Below are positions 22,929 through 34,451 of a DNA stretch of 64,000 nt, piece by piece. The translations under genes were made by a program, and so were the position numbers. The notes under the pieces are model-generated. The model had not been told where the DNA came from. It did not search any database and saw only the letters and a list, made by a program, of their open reading frames with translations. This stretch comes from Bimuria novae-zelandiae CBS 107.79 (Eukaryota > Ascomycota > Dothideomycetes > Pleosporales > Didymosphaeriaceae): positions 62,001-126,000 of the forward strand of contig ML976657.1 in NCBI GenBank assembly GCA_010015655.1, written 5' to 3'. Numbering within the stretch: position 1 is the stretch's first letter; each line of letters starts with the position of its first letter.

Positions 22929-23317
22929 TGTTAAGCCCTGAGGGATAGCTGGTCCTAAAGGGGCTATGGCTGATTCTTAGGCAAGAGTATTAATAATATA
23001 GGTAAAGGGTATTAATAGCTTACGTGTATTAACGGGGCGTTAGTATTAAAAGTGTGTATAGTATAATTAAATTAACAAGAGCCTGAGTCAAATCCAAACG
23101 ATAGATTGGTAAACAGGTTGAACACAATGATAGTAGCCTACCATCGCGTTCCTATATACAGGTCTTTAGACTGCTCGCTGGCGAGCGCTCTCTGGCGAGC
23201 GGTCACGTGACTTAGCGCCATGCGGCGTAGTCGCAAATGACCAGTCATTCCTAGCGAATGACACGAGGGGTTAAGTACAAAACCGGCACAGCCTTCCTTG
23301 GATCTCAGATCCTAACA
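22929..23317. repeat. Solo LTR-like insertion inside a transposon TIR
   Basis: 389 bp starting TGTTAAGCCCTGAG and ending CTCAGATCCTAACA, with imperfect terminal inverted repeats and TG...CA ends. Flanks are CCGAC (left) and CCGCC (right), a 5 bp duplication with one mismatch. Removing it restores the pogo TIR. The sequence is much less RIP-mutated than its surroundings, as expected for a short or recent insert. No coding capacity. A small MITE is the alternative. Confidence 0.7.
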
Positions 23318-24256
23318 CCGCCAACCTAAGCGAGCCACCAGCTCCACCCCACCAATACGCCTGCGCGATAACGACGCGTTATGTCTTAATAACGTAACGT
23401 ATAAAAGTCCTCTACTAAAGGAGATATATACTTTACTATTTTTAAAATTACTATAAAGCGTGTTAAAAGCGTTAATTACATTCTAGTAATCTATAACGTT
23501 TTTTAAATAATAGTCTACGACTAACGCGCTAGAACATGCCTATAAAGTAATTATAAAATAAACTTAAAGCGCCTTATAAAGCTAAAAGAGGACATTATTA
23601 TATAATATATACTTAACGCGGCTTTATATAGTGCACTACTAATAATGCCTCTAGTATAAGATATAGCTAATAAACTACTTAGAGAGCGGGGCAAGAAGCC
23701 TATTAGTAAGTACTAAGTTAATAACCTTATTAAGCGTATACCTAAGCTTAAGAAACGCTAGAGCTATTTATATAATTACTAGCAAGCTACCTGCAAGGAC
23801 CTAGCGTTTATTTAGCCCTAGTTTAATCTAGTTTAATTAATAAAGGAGAAGTATAGTATTATAGATAAGGATACCTAAAACTTTAATAAGCTAGGCTTTC
23901 TAATAGGCAAAATTAAGTCTTAGCTTGTAGTAATAGGCTTAGAGAAACCCTAGGAGAGTAAAGAAACTATAGCCTAGCAATCGCGAGTAGGTTACCCTAG
24001 TATAAGGCGTTAGAGCGACAAGGAAGCGCATCCCACCCTTTATTATCTTTGCTAGCAAGATCCTTATCTTAACCTAGTTTAAGCTAGGTATACTACGCGA
24101 CTAGATTATTTAAGTTAGTTTAAATAGCTAGATAAGTAACAAGCTTAGGCTTGCCTAGCTTAAATACTTTAATACGTATATAACGCCTATAAGAGCGTAT
24201 AAATTACTAATTATTAATAGCTATAAGAGCTACTACTTACTTAAGTTCTTAAAGTA

Positions 24257-26036
24257 CAATGGGTGGAAAAAAGTGGACTATCGCTCACGTGAACTGCCAA
24301 GGCGCTAGTTATCTTATCAATAAGGACACTTGGTCCGTGCCTCAGCTCCAAACTGAACACCAGGACTCTATCACCACCTCGTATATAGCGATTTTTTTCG
24401 CCAATAACACCCATTATGCCACCTCAACGCACTAGCGGCCGCCCGAACGACTCTCGCAACCTTACAGAGGCTCAGAAAGGTGCTATCGTAGCCCTACGCA
24501 AGCTCTCGAACACTGAATACGCCTATATCGCTAGCGCGATGGGTTTGAGCATCTCAACACCACAGAAAGTCTTTAAGAAGGTTAAAAAGGCTTGTGCGGA
24601 GGCCTCGCTTGACCCATCGCTTAATAATTTACTAGCCAAAGTCCATGCTACCCGTATCGGTCCCCCTAAAGCTAAACCTAAGGTACGTAACGACAGCAAG
24701 CTTAGTGCTTAAATACGTAACGCTATTATATAATTTAGCACTTACGATATTAAAGAATTAACCCGCCACGTCCTCTAAGAGGTTAGGATTACAGTAAGCC
24801 GTCCTACACTAGTCAAAATTGCTCACGAGCACCGCGATCACGACCACACCTACGCTATTATACGAGGTGTACGCCTAAAGAAGCCTAAGCTTAATAACGA
24901 CGATATACGTAACTAAGAGCGCTACGTTGCCTAGATCCTTACTACACACAAGCGCTTTGCTCCTAAGCTTATATTTATTTGCTACGACGAAACTAGCAAA
25001 TTAATTAGAGGCAGGAATCTTCGTGGAGGCAAGCGGTACGTTTAGAAGGCACGTGGCGCTCTAGCTAATAAATACGCCCTCCCGTATTGCCTACCCTCTT
25101 TTAGCCTTATAATCTGCGCTGCTACGTCTACTAATACTACTATTTATAGTCTAAAACGCCTATATTTAGTATAGGTAGTAAAAGAGAAGGAGAATTACGA
25201 GGAGACACTTAAGCGCGTACGTAAAGCTAATAAGAGGGCTTGCAAATTAATTAATAATAAGAGGGCCCGTGCAAACGTTACTAGCACCTAGGAGGAGCGC
25301 GCTCTTAGTAAGATTAATTATAATATCCTTTACTATAATAAGGCTACTAAGGCTGCTAATTAAGCTACTAGCAAGAAGGGAGGAGCCCTCTAGGCTAGTT
25401 ATAAAAACCTTGTTACTTCTAATAAGTTCTTTAAATACGAGGACTTTGTATACAAAAGTGGGAAGGGCATAAATAGGATCTAGTACGCTAAACAGGTGCT
25501 TAAGGACGTTGTTTTTCCCTACTACGAAGCTATACGCGCTAATAACTCTTATGCTTAGGTATTCTTAGTATAAGATAACGTCTACCTCTATAGCCTAGGG
25601 CTCTAATATTACGCACCTAAAATTAAAGAGAAGGACATACGCTTCGCTCCGCACTCTCCTAACTCACCTAATCTACACCTAATTAAGCGCTGTTTTAGCA
25701 GGCTTAAGGGTTTCCTAAAGGACTACGAAGTAAAGAGCGCGTTAAAACAAGCTAAAAATAATACAGTGGCATTTGTACAATCTGTTTGGCAGGAAGATAA
25801 GACGATAAGGTAATATATAGCTTATTAACTCTATCCTAATCACTTTCGTAATATAGCTAAAGCTTGTGAAAAAGCTAATTATAATAACAACTTTACGGCA
25901 TAATTTAAATACCTTTACATCTAGTATATTGCTGCTTAAAAGCTACTTTGATGGTAAATTCACGATGTAGCTGAAATTTTCGGTGTTCAGCCAAGGAATT
26001 TCACGTGAGCGATAGTCCACTTTTTTCCACCCATTG
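24257..26036 (+). mobile_element. Tc1/mariner-like transposon, mildly RIP-mutated, nested in a pogo element
   Basis: 1,780 bp flanked by TA on both sides. It has a 37 bp perfect terminal inverted repeat beginning CAATGGGTGGAAAAAAGTGG and ending CTCACGTGAA. Excision of the element and one TA rejoins the host pogo transposase frame (LKFLKY / YKDNN). It encodes one transposase frame in the same orientation as the host. It carries far fewer mutations than the surrounding DNA and so probably arrived late. Confidence 0.92.
24416..25900 (+). pseudogene. Tc1/mariner-type transposase with multiple amber codons
   Basis: ATG at 24,416. The first 98 residues are open (MPPQRTSGRPN, then an HTH segment EAQKGAIVALRKLS...IASAMGLSISTPQKVFKKV). 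After that, TAG replaces Gln or Trp about a dozen times. DDE landmarks are ICYDETSKL near 24,980 (first Asp), FLVQDNVYLY near 25,567 (second Asp) and FAPHSPNSPNLHLIKRCF near 25,645. The family normally has about 400-500 residues. The 98-residue open start is not a separate gene. Confidence 0.88.
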
Positions 26037-26930
26037 TACTATAAGGATAATAATATTATTACTTTTTATATGTCTACCTACTTATTATACCTATTATAGC
26101 CCCTTAACGTTGCCTACTTCTTGCTATTAAAGCGTAATTATAGTAATAGCATATTAGCCTTAGCAAGTAACTATATTTACTATATTAGTAAAAAAAACCT
26201 TCTTACTAGCTTTTAAAGTTACTTATAACTTAATATATACTATAGAAACGCTTGCGCAGGGTTGTAAGGCGCTTAATTAGTTTTATTTAACTTAAAAGTA
26301 ATACTATTTAAGCTTAATATAAAGTTACGTACGCTAACTCTACCCTAGTAAAATAATATTACTTAAGAGGTAAAAATACTACGTAACGCCTATAAAATAA
26401 AGGCGTAATTAATACTGACTTAATAAAAAATATTAGGGCGCCTAGGTTCTTTACTAAGTTTACTTAATAAGTAAGTGTAATAGCTAAGTAAAGACGCTTA
26501 GAAGATAGTATATAATATAGTATTACTATAAGAGGAATAGGCGCGTATATAAAGCGCTATTAAGAAGCTTATAAAGCGTAGTAGCTATAAAAGGCGGTAT
26601 ATTTAGGTAGAAGAAACCTTCATAATTAGGGAGGTATTAGACTTAATTACTAAAAAGGTAGGTAGGAGTTATAATAATAGTAAGACCACTATAAAGAGAG
26701 GATGCGCTGTAGAAAGCGCTATAGCTATTATAGTTAGATTAGATATAACTCCTACGCCTTTATAGTAGATTTAGAAGATATAAATAATAGTAATACTTTT
26801 AAAAAATAAAATCCTGTTGCGCATAGTCTAATATATAATTATAGTGTTACCTACGTCGCTGCGTAGGCGTGTTAGCCGGGTGGAGCTGGCGGCTCGCTTG
26901 GGTTGGCGGTTCGCATGGGAAACACCCTTA

Positions 26931-27357
26931 TGCACTTTAAACAGGAGAAATAAATACGTATTAAAATAAACGCCTTAAATAAGGCTATTAGCGCTATTTT
27001 AAGCTAATTAGACCTTAATAAGAATAGTACGTTATACTAGCGCTCTATTAACTTTTTTTTAGGAAAGCTAGTCGCAGCGCAGCTTAACTATAATATGTAT
27101 AATAAAAAGCTACTTACTATTATTAAGTATATTAAGCACCTTATAATATTATCTATAAAGCGTACGCTTTAAAGTTCTTACGGAGTATAATAACTTACGC
27201 TAGTTTATAGAAATAAAGACCTTATTATTATAATAAGTATAAGTATACCCAGTGCTTTCTAAGTATAACTTTATTATAACATACTAAATAGGCTTAGCCA
27301 ATCTAGCAAATACGCTATCTTGCTATCTAGACTATATACGTAATATAAAATAAGCTA
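26931..27357 (+). mobile_element. Ty3/gypsy fragment (RNase H), interrupted by a pogo element
   Basis: The frame gives LNYNMYNKELLTIIEYIKHL, the RNase H LNYxxxDKELLAI motif, with TAG codons. The body resumes at about 29,211 after a 1,851 bp pogo element and a TA duplication. Confidence 0.7.
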
Positions 27358-29208
27358 ACGTACCTCACGGGCGAGTCGGACACACGGGCGAGTCGGACAC
27401 TCTGCCAAGACCCCACCAAAATCTATACTCTATATAATAGTATAGAACGCGCACAAACAGTTATAAGAAATTATAGTAGGCTAATTTACTTAGAATCTAC
27501 TTTTATAGCTTACTTATAGGTACGCAAGTTATGCCTAGCCTTACTATAGTATTTATAGCGCTATTAAGTTAATTTACCTTTATTAGCGTGCACTTTTTTT
27601 TTACCTTCTTTTTATTACTACGCGCTATAAAGTCCTCTAGAGTAGTTAGTTACTAGCTATTAATAGCTATAAAAACTCTTTTTTATTATAGTTACTTTCT
27701 TTTATACGATTTCTGTCGCGTAGTGGCCTTATTAGTGGCTTAAAGCTTAGTAATTTATTTTTGCGCTAACACTAGCTTATACGCTACTATTACTACGCCT
27801 TTTACTATCTTTTTAAAGGCCTTAACTAGGCTTGTTAAGGAACTATCTAGGTGCCTCTAAATCCTCTCCTTTACTAGCGTTAATTATAACCTAAATTCTA
27901 GAGTGTTACTAGGCGTCTACGACTGCCACGTACTATCGCGTATAGTATAAGGCGAAGGCGTACGCAGACAAACGTTAAGCTTTAATATTATTACTTCTAA
28001 GTTAAAGAGAATAAGGCTAGCGCCTTAAAAGCTTTCTTAAATATTACTTTAAGTTATTATAGCTTTAAACGTAGTAATAAAATAAAGTAGGAACTTAATT
28101 TTAGTAATATACGTAATATAGTTACGCATTAGATTCTTAGCTTAGCGCCTATACGCCTTCTTTAATAGCAAGAAACGCCTTACATCTAGTAGCTATAGGA
28201 GGTGCGACAAATATAGAGGTATATAAAGAGTAATAATCTTATTATTCTTGTAGTATTGCTAGAATTTGAGCAAGTTATAGCTCTTGTAGTTATTAATAAT
28301 AAGTAGCTAATAGCTACTAGTAGTACGCCTTTTTATATGCGCGTTAAAGTGCTTTAGCTATTATAAATTAAGCTTATTTATTATCTAGCTGTTCTTAGAG
28401 ACTATAATAACCTAATTATAAGGTAAATCCTTTTCTTTATACTAGATAGAGAGGTGGTGCTTGCCCTAGAAGATAAGGAAGGGTGGAATCGCCTAGCCTA
28501 TTATATTAATGCCTTAAATAGCTAAAGTCTATTACTAATTGCCTTACTACACGCTCTTAGGCCTACCTTAATACTTAAAGCTTATAATAACTACTTTTAT
28601 TAATATCATGCCTATTATAAAGCTAGTTTTATTAAAATTGTAGATATCCTTATCTAGGATATTATACTTGGCTTTAGTATTCTCTATAAGCTAGAACCAG
28701 CCCTGTATAACCTTAGGATCCTTACAGAGGGCTCTCTTATAGTCGTACTTTTAATTAAACTTAACTTAGCTCTGGCTAGCGCTTTACGAAGGTTGTAGCC
28801 TAGTTCTAGCTAATAAGGTTATAGTAACGCTTAGCTAGCAAAGAATTAGCTATATCTTTTATAATAGCAAGCTAGGGCAGAAATCCTCGCGTATCTAGGT
28901 TAAGTATATACTAAATAATTACCTGCTCTTCTATCTTTAGTAGTTTTATTAAGTTAGGTGTATAATTGCGTTAAAAGGTCTTTTTAGCGCGTTAGTTACT
29001 TAGTGTAGTTTAAAAAATATTATAGATAGCTACAGCGCGTTACTAACTTAGAGTTACGTTTTATTTAATAGTCTAAAGCGCAAGCTGTATACGAGCCGCT
29101 TTTAATTATAGTAGCTAATAAGGTGGTTAATACATCGCGTTGTAGTATTATTAATAGTACGTTTTGGTGGGGTCTTGGCAGAGTGTCCGACTCGCCCGTG
29201 AGGTACGT
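27358..29208 (-). mobile_element. Pogo/Fot1-type transposon, 1,851 bp, family A
   Basis: Inverted ends ACGTACCTCACGGGCGAGTC lie between TA dinucleotides (27,356-27,357 and 29,209-29,210). The left end has two copies of a roughly 17 bp unit (ACGGGCGAGTCGGACAC); the right end has one. The transposase is on the minus strand. An HTH/CENP-B remnant reads YILNLDTRGF, with YNFNKTSFIIGMILI near 28,650. Near 28,250, NNYKSYNLLKFQQYY precedes SHLLQLLDV. A C-terminal CxxC...H...C knuckle (YCSKARHNLRTYK) lies near 27,520. The frames are broken by TAG. Confidence 0.9.
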
Positions 29209-29210
29209 TA

Positions 29211-30900
29211 AGTATAAATAAAATAAAGCCTTTATAAAGATTCTTATGGATAGGCTTAGTAGAGCACTAAAAATAGCTAAAGGAGTTATATTTATAATTA
29301 TATTTACTTAATTACAGTTAAATTGTGTTTAGGACTTAGAATTTGTAACAGAACTTTAAGCGTTTAAAAAGTAAAATTAAATTTTTTAAAAAATAATAAG
29401 TTTTTAAGCACTCTAGTTAGGGCTATAGGTAAGAATTTTGAAACCTATAAGTTTAATAGTAATACTTTAAAGTAAAGAGCTCTTAAAAGCTCCGCTAAGC
29501 GCCTAAATAAGCTAATATAGCCCCTTATAGTAAAAGAGAACTCTGCTATAAAAAAATTACTATAATAGTTTATTATTAGCCTATTTTAGTATAAGTAAAA
29601 CCTTTAAGCGCGTATAGCACAAATACGTATAAAATAAAACATCTAAAGTTATTATAAATTACGTTTATTATTATAAGCGCAATTAATAGGCTACTCTAAA
29701 AGTTTATAAACTATACAGGCTTTTCTAACTACTACTTGTCCTATATAGACTATAGTAGCACGTAACAATAAATTTTATTATAAATCTACCCTTGAGTTAT
29801 TTTAGTGGAGCCGTTTATAACGCTATTTTAGTTATTATTAACTAATATTTAAAAATAGCTCATTACGTACCCGTAAGGATAGGCTAGGATAGTGTCAATC
29901 TAGCTTAGTCCTAAATCTATAAAGTTATATAGCTTTATAATAATCTAGAGAGTATATTATTTAATAGAGGCCTAATAATGCAAGCGAAGTGTTAAAAGAC
30001 TTTTTACTACTATTTAAATATAAAACGCGTTTTAATATTAGCTTTCTACCCTTAAACTAATACATAGACTAAATAGTAAAATTTTACTTTAGAATAGTAC
30101 CTTTGTATCTTTTATAGCTTAGAGTAAGATAATTAGGCCCTATATATTTTATATATAGCATATGCGTATAATAATAGTCGCCATTTTATTATAAAGTTTA
30201 CACCCTTTTAGGTTTACTATGGATATAACCCTTATAAGCTAAATTAGGCTAATAGACTTTTAAGTAATAAAGAAAGCTTCTATACGTTCTTAAGAGCTTT
30301 AAAGCTAATTAATATCCATGTAAATACTGAATTAAAGCTAAAGGTTACTTGAAAGTACTAAAAGGCGCTTCAAGATAAGAAAATATTACCTTTTAATCTT
30401 AAACTAGGTAATGAAGTATAAGTGTTAAATTAATACATAAAGTTAATAAGGCTAAATAAGAAGTTAGACTAAAAATAAACTAGACTAGACATAGTTACAG
30501 AATATATAGGCAATCCTGATATAGCATACTAAGTAGACTTCCCTAGCTTAGGGAGAGTTTACCTTATTTTCTATTTATTCTTATTAGAACTATATGCTCT
30601 ACGTTGCTTATTACCAAATAATTAGGAACCTATGAAGAACATGTTACGCTAAAATATTTGTAATATAAAATAAATTATTAATAGGTAATAGATACTAACT
30701 AGAGCTTAAAAGTATCTTGTGAAATTAAAAGGTTACCTTAAAGAGGAAAACACTTAAGAGTCTAGTAACTTTATTAGTAGTAAGGCGCTAAATAAGTACT
30801 AAAAAAGTTTAAAGTATTTTTAAGACGCTTAGTCATTATTACGCTTACGTAAAAGTTAAAAGGCTAAAGTTATCCTCCTAAAAAGAAGTGGGATAGCTAA
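29211..30900 (+). mobile_element. Ty3/gypsy fragment continued (integrase, chromodomain)
   Basis: An integrase remnant reads NLESILFNRGLIMQ near 29,945 and NIKRVLILAFYPQTNTQTK near 30,015. A C-terminal stretch YQVDFPSLGRVYLIF lies near 30,530. A chromodomain remnant KYLVKLKGYLKEENT lies near 30,705. All contain TAG at Gln/Trp sites. The boundary with the following copia element is approximate. Confidence 0.72.
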
Positions 30901-32596
30901 TATTACTTATAATTAGTTAAAGAAGTTGTTTTTCTTTCGTACTTATAACGGGATAATAAAGTTAAAGAAATACTAGTTTTATTATAATTTAGAGTAAGGG
31001 GTATAATCCCCTCTAAAACTTTTATTAATAATGTAAAAAGACTAAAGTTTTAAATACTTAGAATTAAATTATGGCATACTCCTACTGTAACTTAAATTAC
31101 TAAGGCTAATAATAAGTAACTCAATAGATGTAAGATTACTAAAATCCTAGTAAGCTTTAAAGCTATATCTATCTACACTAACCTAAATACGTACCTATTG
31201 CGATGCTTAGCTATACTTAATTTAGGCATAACTTGCTATATTTTTAACAACATTAATTGCTTTGTCTCTTACTAGCTACTAGCGCCGGGAGACTTTATAT
31301 AGGCAGGGAATGCGTAAATATAGATTAAAGGATACAAGAGCGTCTATCTTAACGTATAGAGTATAAGTAGTAATTAAATAATATAGCTAAATAATATTAC
31401 CTATTGCCCTAATCTACTTTATAATTTTATAGAGGCAAGGCCTTTAGTAGGACATAAAAGTAAATTTAATAACTCTAAAGAGAAAAGATAATACTATACT
31501 AGCAGAACTTTAAGAGTTGCATAAACAGTAGGTGTTAGAATATAGGACAAGGTTAGCATGTAGTACTCTTACTAAAGCTACGCATGCCATCTATCAGACC
31601 AATACACGCACTAAATAAAGACTATAGAAGGTAAATATATTAACCTAGTACTAATAATTAGGCTATTTAGGCCCTTAGGCTCTTAAGCACCTTATATAAT
31701 AATTTAAAAAAGTAAAAATTAAAGGCCTCCCTACTATTAAGTATAACGCTTATAGTAAAGTAAAATTAAAATAGTAAATACGCTAGTAAGCTAAGGAGCA
31801 AACTAAAGGCCCTAATAAGTAAATTATAATTAATTTTTACAACTATAAAGTAGATAGCTTAATAAGAGAGAAAAGCTAAATACTAATTACTAATTAATTT
31901 TTTAGCTTTATATAAGGCTTCTACTTTAAGGATAACTGCCTAGCATGTTTAATTATTAAATTACTTTGTATCTTTATACTATTTATAAAAGTACAATATA
32001 ATATTATAGTAAAAGTAATTAAATCTAATAATTAGATCTTCTTTATTAAAGTAAATATTAAGAAGTAGTGCTTAGCGTAAGGAATTAAAATTAAGGCTTT
32101 AGCACCTAATACTTAAGTATAAAATAAAGGGGCTAAATAGTTAGAAGGTGTAATAAAAGAGAAAACGCGTACAATATAACTTAATTTTAATTTACTTTTA
32201 GTAAATATAGCTTAAGATTACTTAAACTACAGTCTATCTTTATAATTAAACCCTAAACTACACTAATTAATAGCAATTACTATATAAAGTGTTCTTCATA
32301 ATAGTAGCTTTTTAGAACGACGTTATTACCTAACTAAAAAAGCCTAATTAAGCTTACTTAAAAGCCTATAGCTGTAAGGCCTTTGCTATAACTAATAATA
32401 CTAAACGTAGCAAGAGTAAGCTCTAGCGGTTAGACCCTAAAACCTAAATAAGCTATTTAGTTAGGTATAAATTAATTAATATCTTAAAAATATAAATCCC
32501 CTCCTTAGCGAAGATAATTAGTACTCGCGATATAATATTTAATAAGAATACTATATTCTTAGGCTAAACTAAAGACTTAATAGATAACCTTATGCA
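30901..32596 (+). mobile_element. Ty1/copia element, 5' half (protease, integrase), interrupted by a pogo element
   Basis: Near 31,200-31,440 the frame reads ILNLGITCYIFNNINCFVSY...LAPGDFIQAGNA and LNNITYCPNLLYNFIEA. This is the copia protease-to-integrase region, with the Asp of D-T/S-G changed. The sequence is cut at 32,597-32,598 (TA) by a pogo element and continues at 34,452. Confidence 0.75.
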
Positions 32597-32598
32597 TA

Positions 32599-34449
32599 AC
32601 GTACTTGACAAGCGAGCGGCCAGTACAAGCGAGCGGCCACCCCACCAACCTTTTATTACCTTTATCGCGATCTAACTCAACAACGCGATATAATAATTAC
32701 ATATAATTATTATACTAGATTAAGTAGTATCTATACTACGCTTTACACACGTTCGCGTATTATACCTAGTCTCTTTATAGTGGCTATAGCGCGTTAAAGC
32801 CTGCTAACTAGCACCTAATTACGCCCTACCTTAACGCGTTTTACTCTCTAGCTACTACTTAATATCCTTTTAAGTAATAATTTCCTTTACTTTTATTTTT
32901 ATTAAAGTGCCTTACTCCTATATCCGCTTCTTTTATTACTTTCTACGTATTATAGCTACCTTATTTACTTATTTAAGCCTCGCGATCCGATCGCGTATAA
33001 GCATACTTTTATAAGCTATTACCTTAGTGCCCTTTTAAAGCTAATTAAGCGCTATAATAATAGAAGTAAGTAGTAAGCTTATATACCTTTAAATCCTATT
33101 ATAAATCAATACTAACTAAGCCTTTAGCTCGCGCGCGTTGCTTAGTATTTTAGCTTTTTAAAGGGTAACCTTTAGTAGAGGTAGCGTTAGCGTATAAAGC
33201 TTAATATTAAGCTATAATATTACTACCTCTAGGTCGTATAAGATTAGGCTGGCGCCTTAAAAGCTTGCGCAAATATTCTCCTTTATAATTAATTATATAT
33301 AGGCTACGCAGAAGGCTAGTAGGAACTCTAGCTTTATAATATAGCTAATATAGTTGCGTATTAGGCTCTTGATCTAGTGGCTATACGCGCGCTTTAACGG
33401 CGAGAAGTAGCTAATATTAAATAGCTATAAAAATTATAATAAATATAGTAGTATATAAAGAGTAATAATATTATTCTCTTTATAAAGCTCTTAAAATTTA
33501 AGCAAGTTATAGCTCTTATAGCTATTAAATATAAGTAGCTAGCGTGCGCCCACCCTACGCTCTACTATATACTTAATAAAGTACCTTAGCTACTTTACTC
33601 TAAGCTTATTAGTAGTCTAGCTATTATTACTAATAGCGAAAGCCCAGTTACGTAGTATATTATTATCTTAGTACTAAGTAGAGAGGTAATACTAGCTAAG
33701 AAAAATAATAAAGGGTAGGATTACTTAGCTAGTAGCGTTAATTTTATAGATTACTATAGTCTACCTACTATTGCCTAGCTAGATAGCCTTTAGTCTACCT
33801 TATCTTTTTAGGCTTATAATAATAAGCTACGCTAATATCTTGCCTATTATAAAGCTAGTGTTATTAAAATTATAAGTATTTTTATTATAAATACTATAGG
33901 TGGCCTTCGTGCGCGATATAAGCTTAAACTAAGCCTTAATAGCTTTAAAATATTTATATAAAGCCCTCTGCTAATTATACGGCTAATTAAATTATATAGT
34001 AAGGTAACTTATTTACTTAATAAAGTTACGTAGCTAGTTTTTACTTATCTAGCTAGCGCTACGCTTAGCGAGTAGCTTATTTACTATATTTTATATAGCA
34101 CCTAGGGTAGGCGCAAATCCTTAAGAATCTAAATTAAGTATATACCTAATAATTACCTCCTCTTCTAGCTTAGTAAGCTTTTTAATTTAGGCTAATAATT
34201 ATATCGCGTAGTAATTTCTACACGTCGCCTACATAGTATACTTTAAGGGACGTTATATATTACTATAGCGCGTTGTACGCTTTAGATTTAGTCTTAATTA
34301 ATAGCTAAAATAGTTAGGAAGATATTTGCTTTGCTATAAAGTATTTAAGTAGGAGGTAGTTAAGCTATTGTTATTATAAGGTGACGCGTTGCGAAAAGTT
34401 TGGTGGGGTGGCCACTCGCTTGTACTGGCCGCTCGCTTGTCAAGTACGT
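32599..34449 (-). mobile_element. Pogo/Fot1-type transposon, 1,851 bp, family C
   Basis: Ends ACGTACTTGACAAGCGAGCGG in inverted orientation, flanked by TA. Each TIR has two copies of the unit (AAGCGAGCGGCCAGTAC), then ACCCCACCAA. The minus-strand transposase shows YNFNNTSFIIGKILA near 33,860 and an HTH remnant near 34,130. Its interior is related to the elements at 45,947 and 53,362. Same length as the family A element. Heavily RIP-mutated inside, but the TIRs are GC-rich. Confidence 0.9.
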
Positions 34450-34451
34450 TA

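Larger units (their letters stand above)
22906..26928 (+). mobile_element. Pogo/Fot1-type DNA transposon with two later insertions inside
   Basis: Ends ACGTGTTTCCCATGC and GCATGGGAAACAC are inverted repeats next to TA. The inner TIR (AAGCGAGCC.CCAGCTCCACCC) matches on both sides after removal of a solo LTR-like insert at 22,929-23,317. The transposase runs on the plus strand. The CENP-B-like HTH reads YILNAALYSALLIMPLV.DIANKLL near 23,600. The DDE region reads FNKLGFLIGKIKSQL near 23,885, with HTH and DDE continuing after the nested mariner-like element at 24,257-26,036. All frames have TAG codons. Confidence 0.82.

Noticed and set aside
24416..24712. 98-residue ORF as a separate small gene
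   Set aside because: It is the unmutated start of the mariner-like transposase; the homology continues past the TAG.
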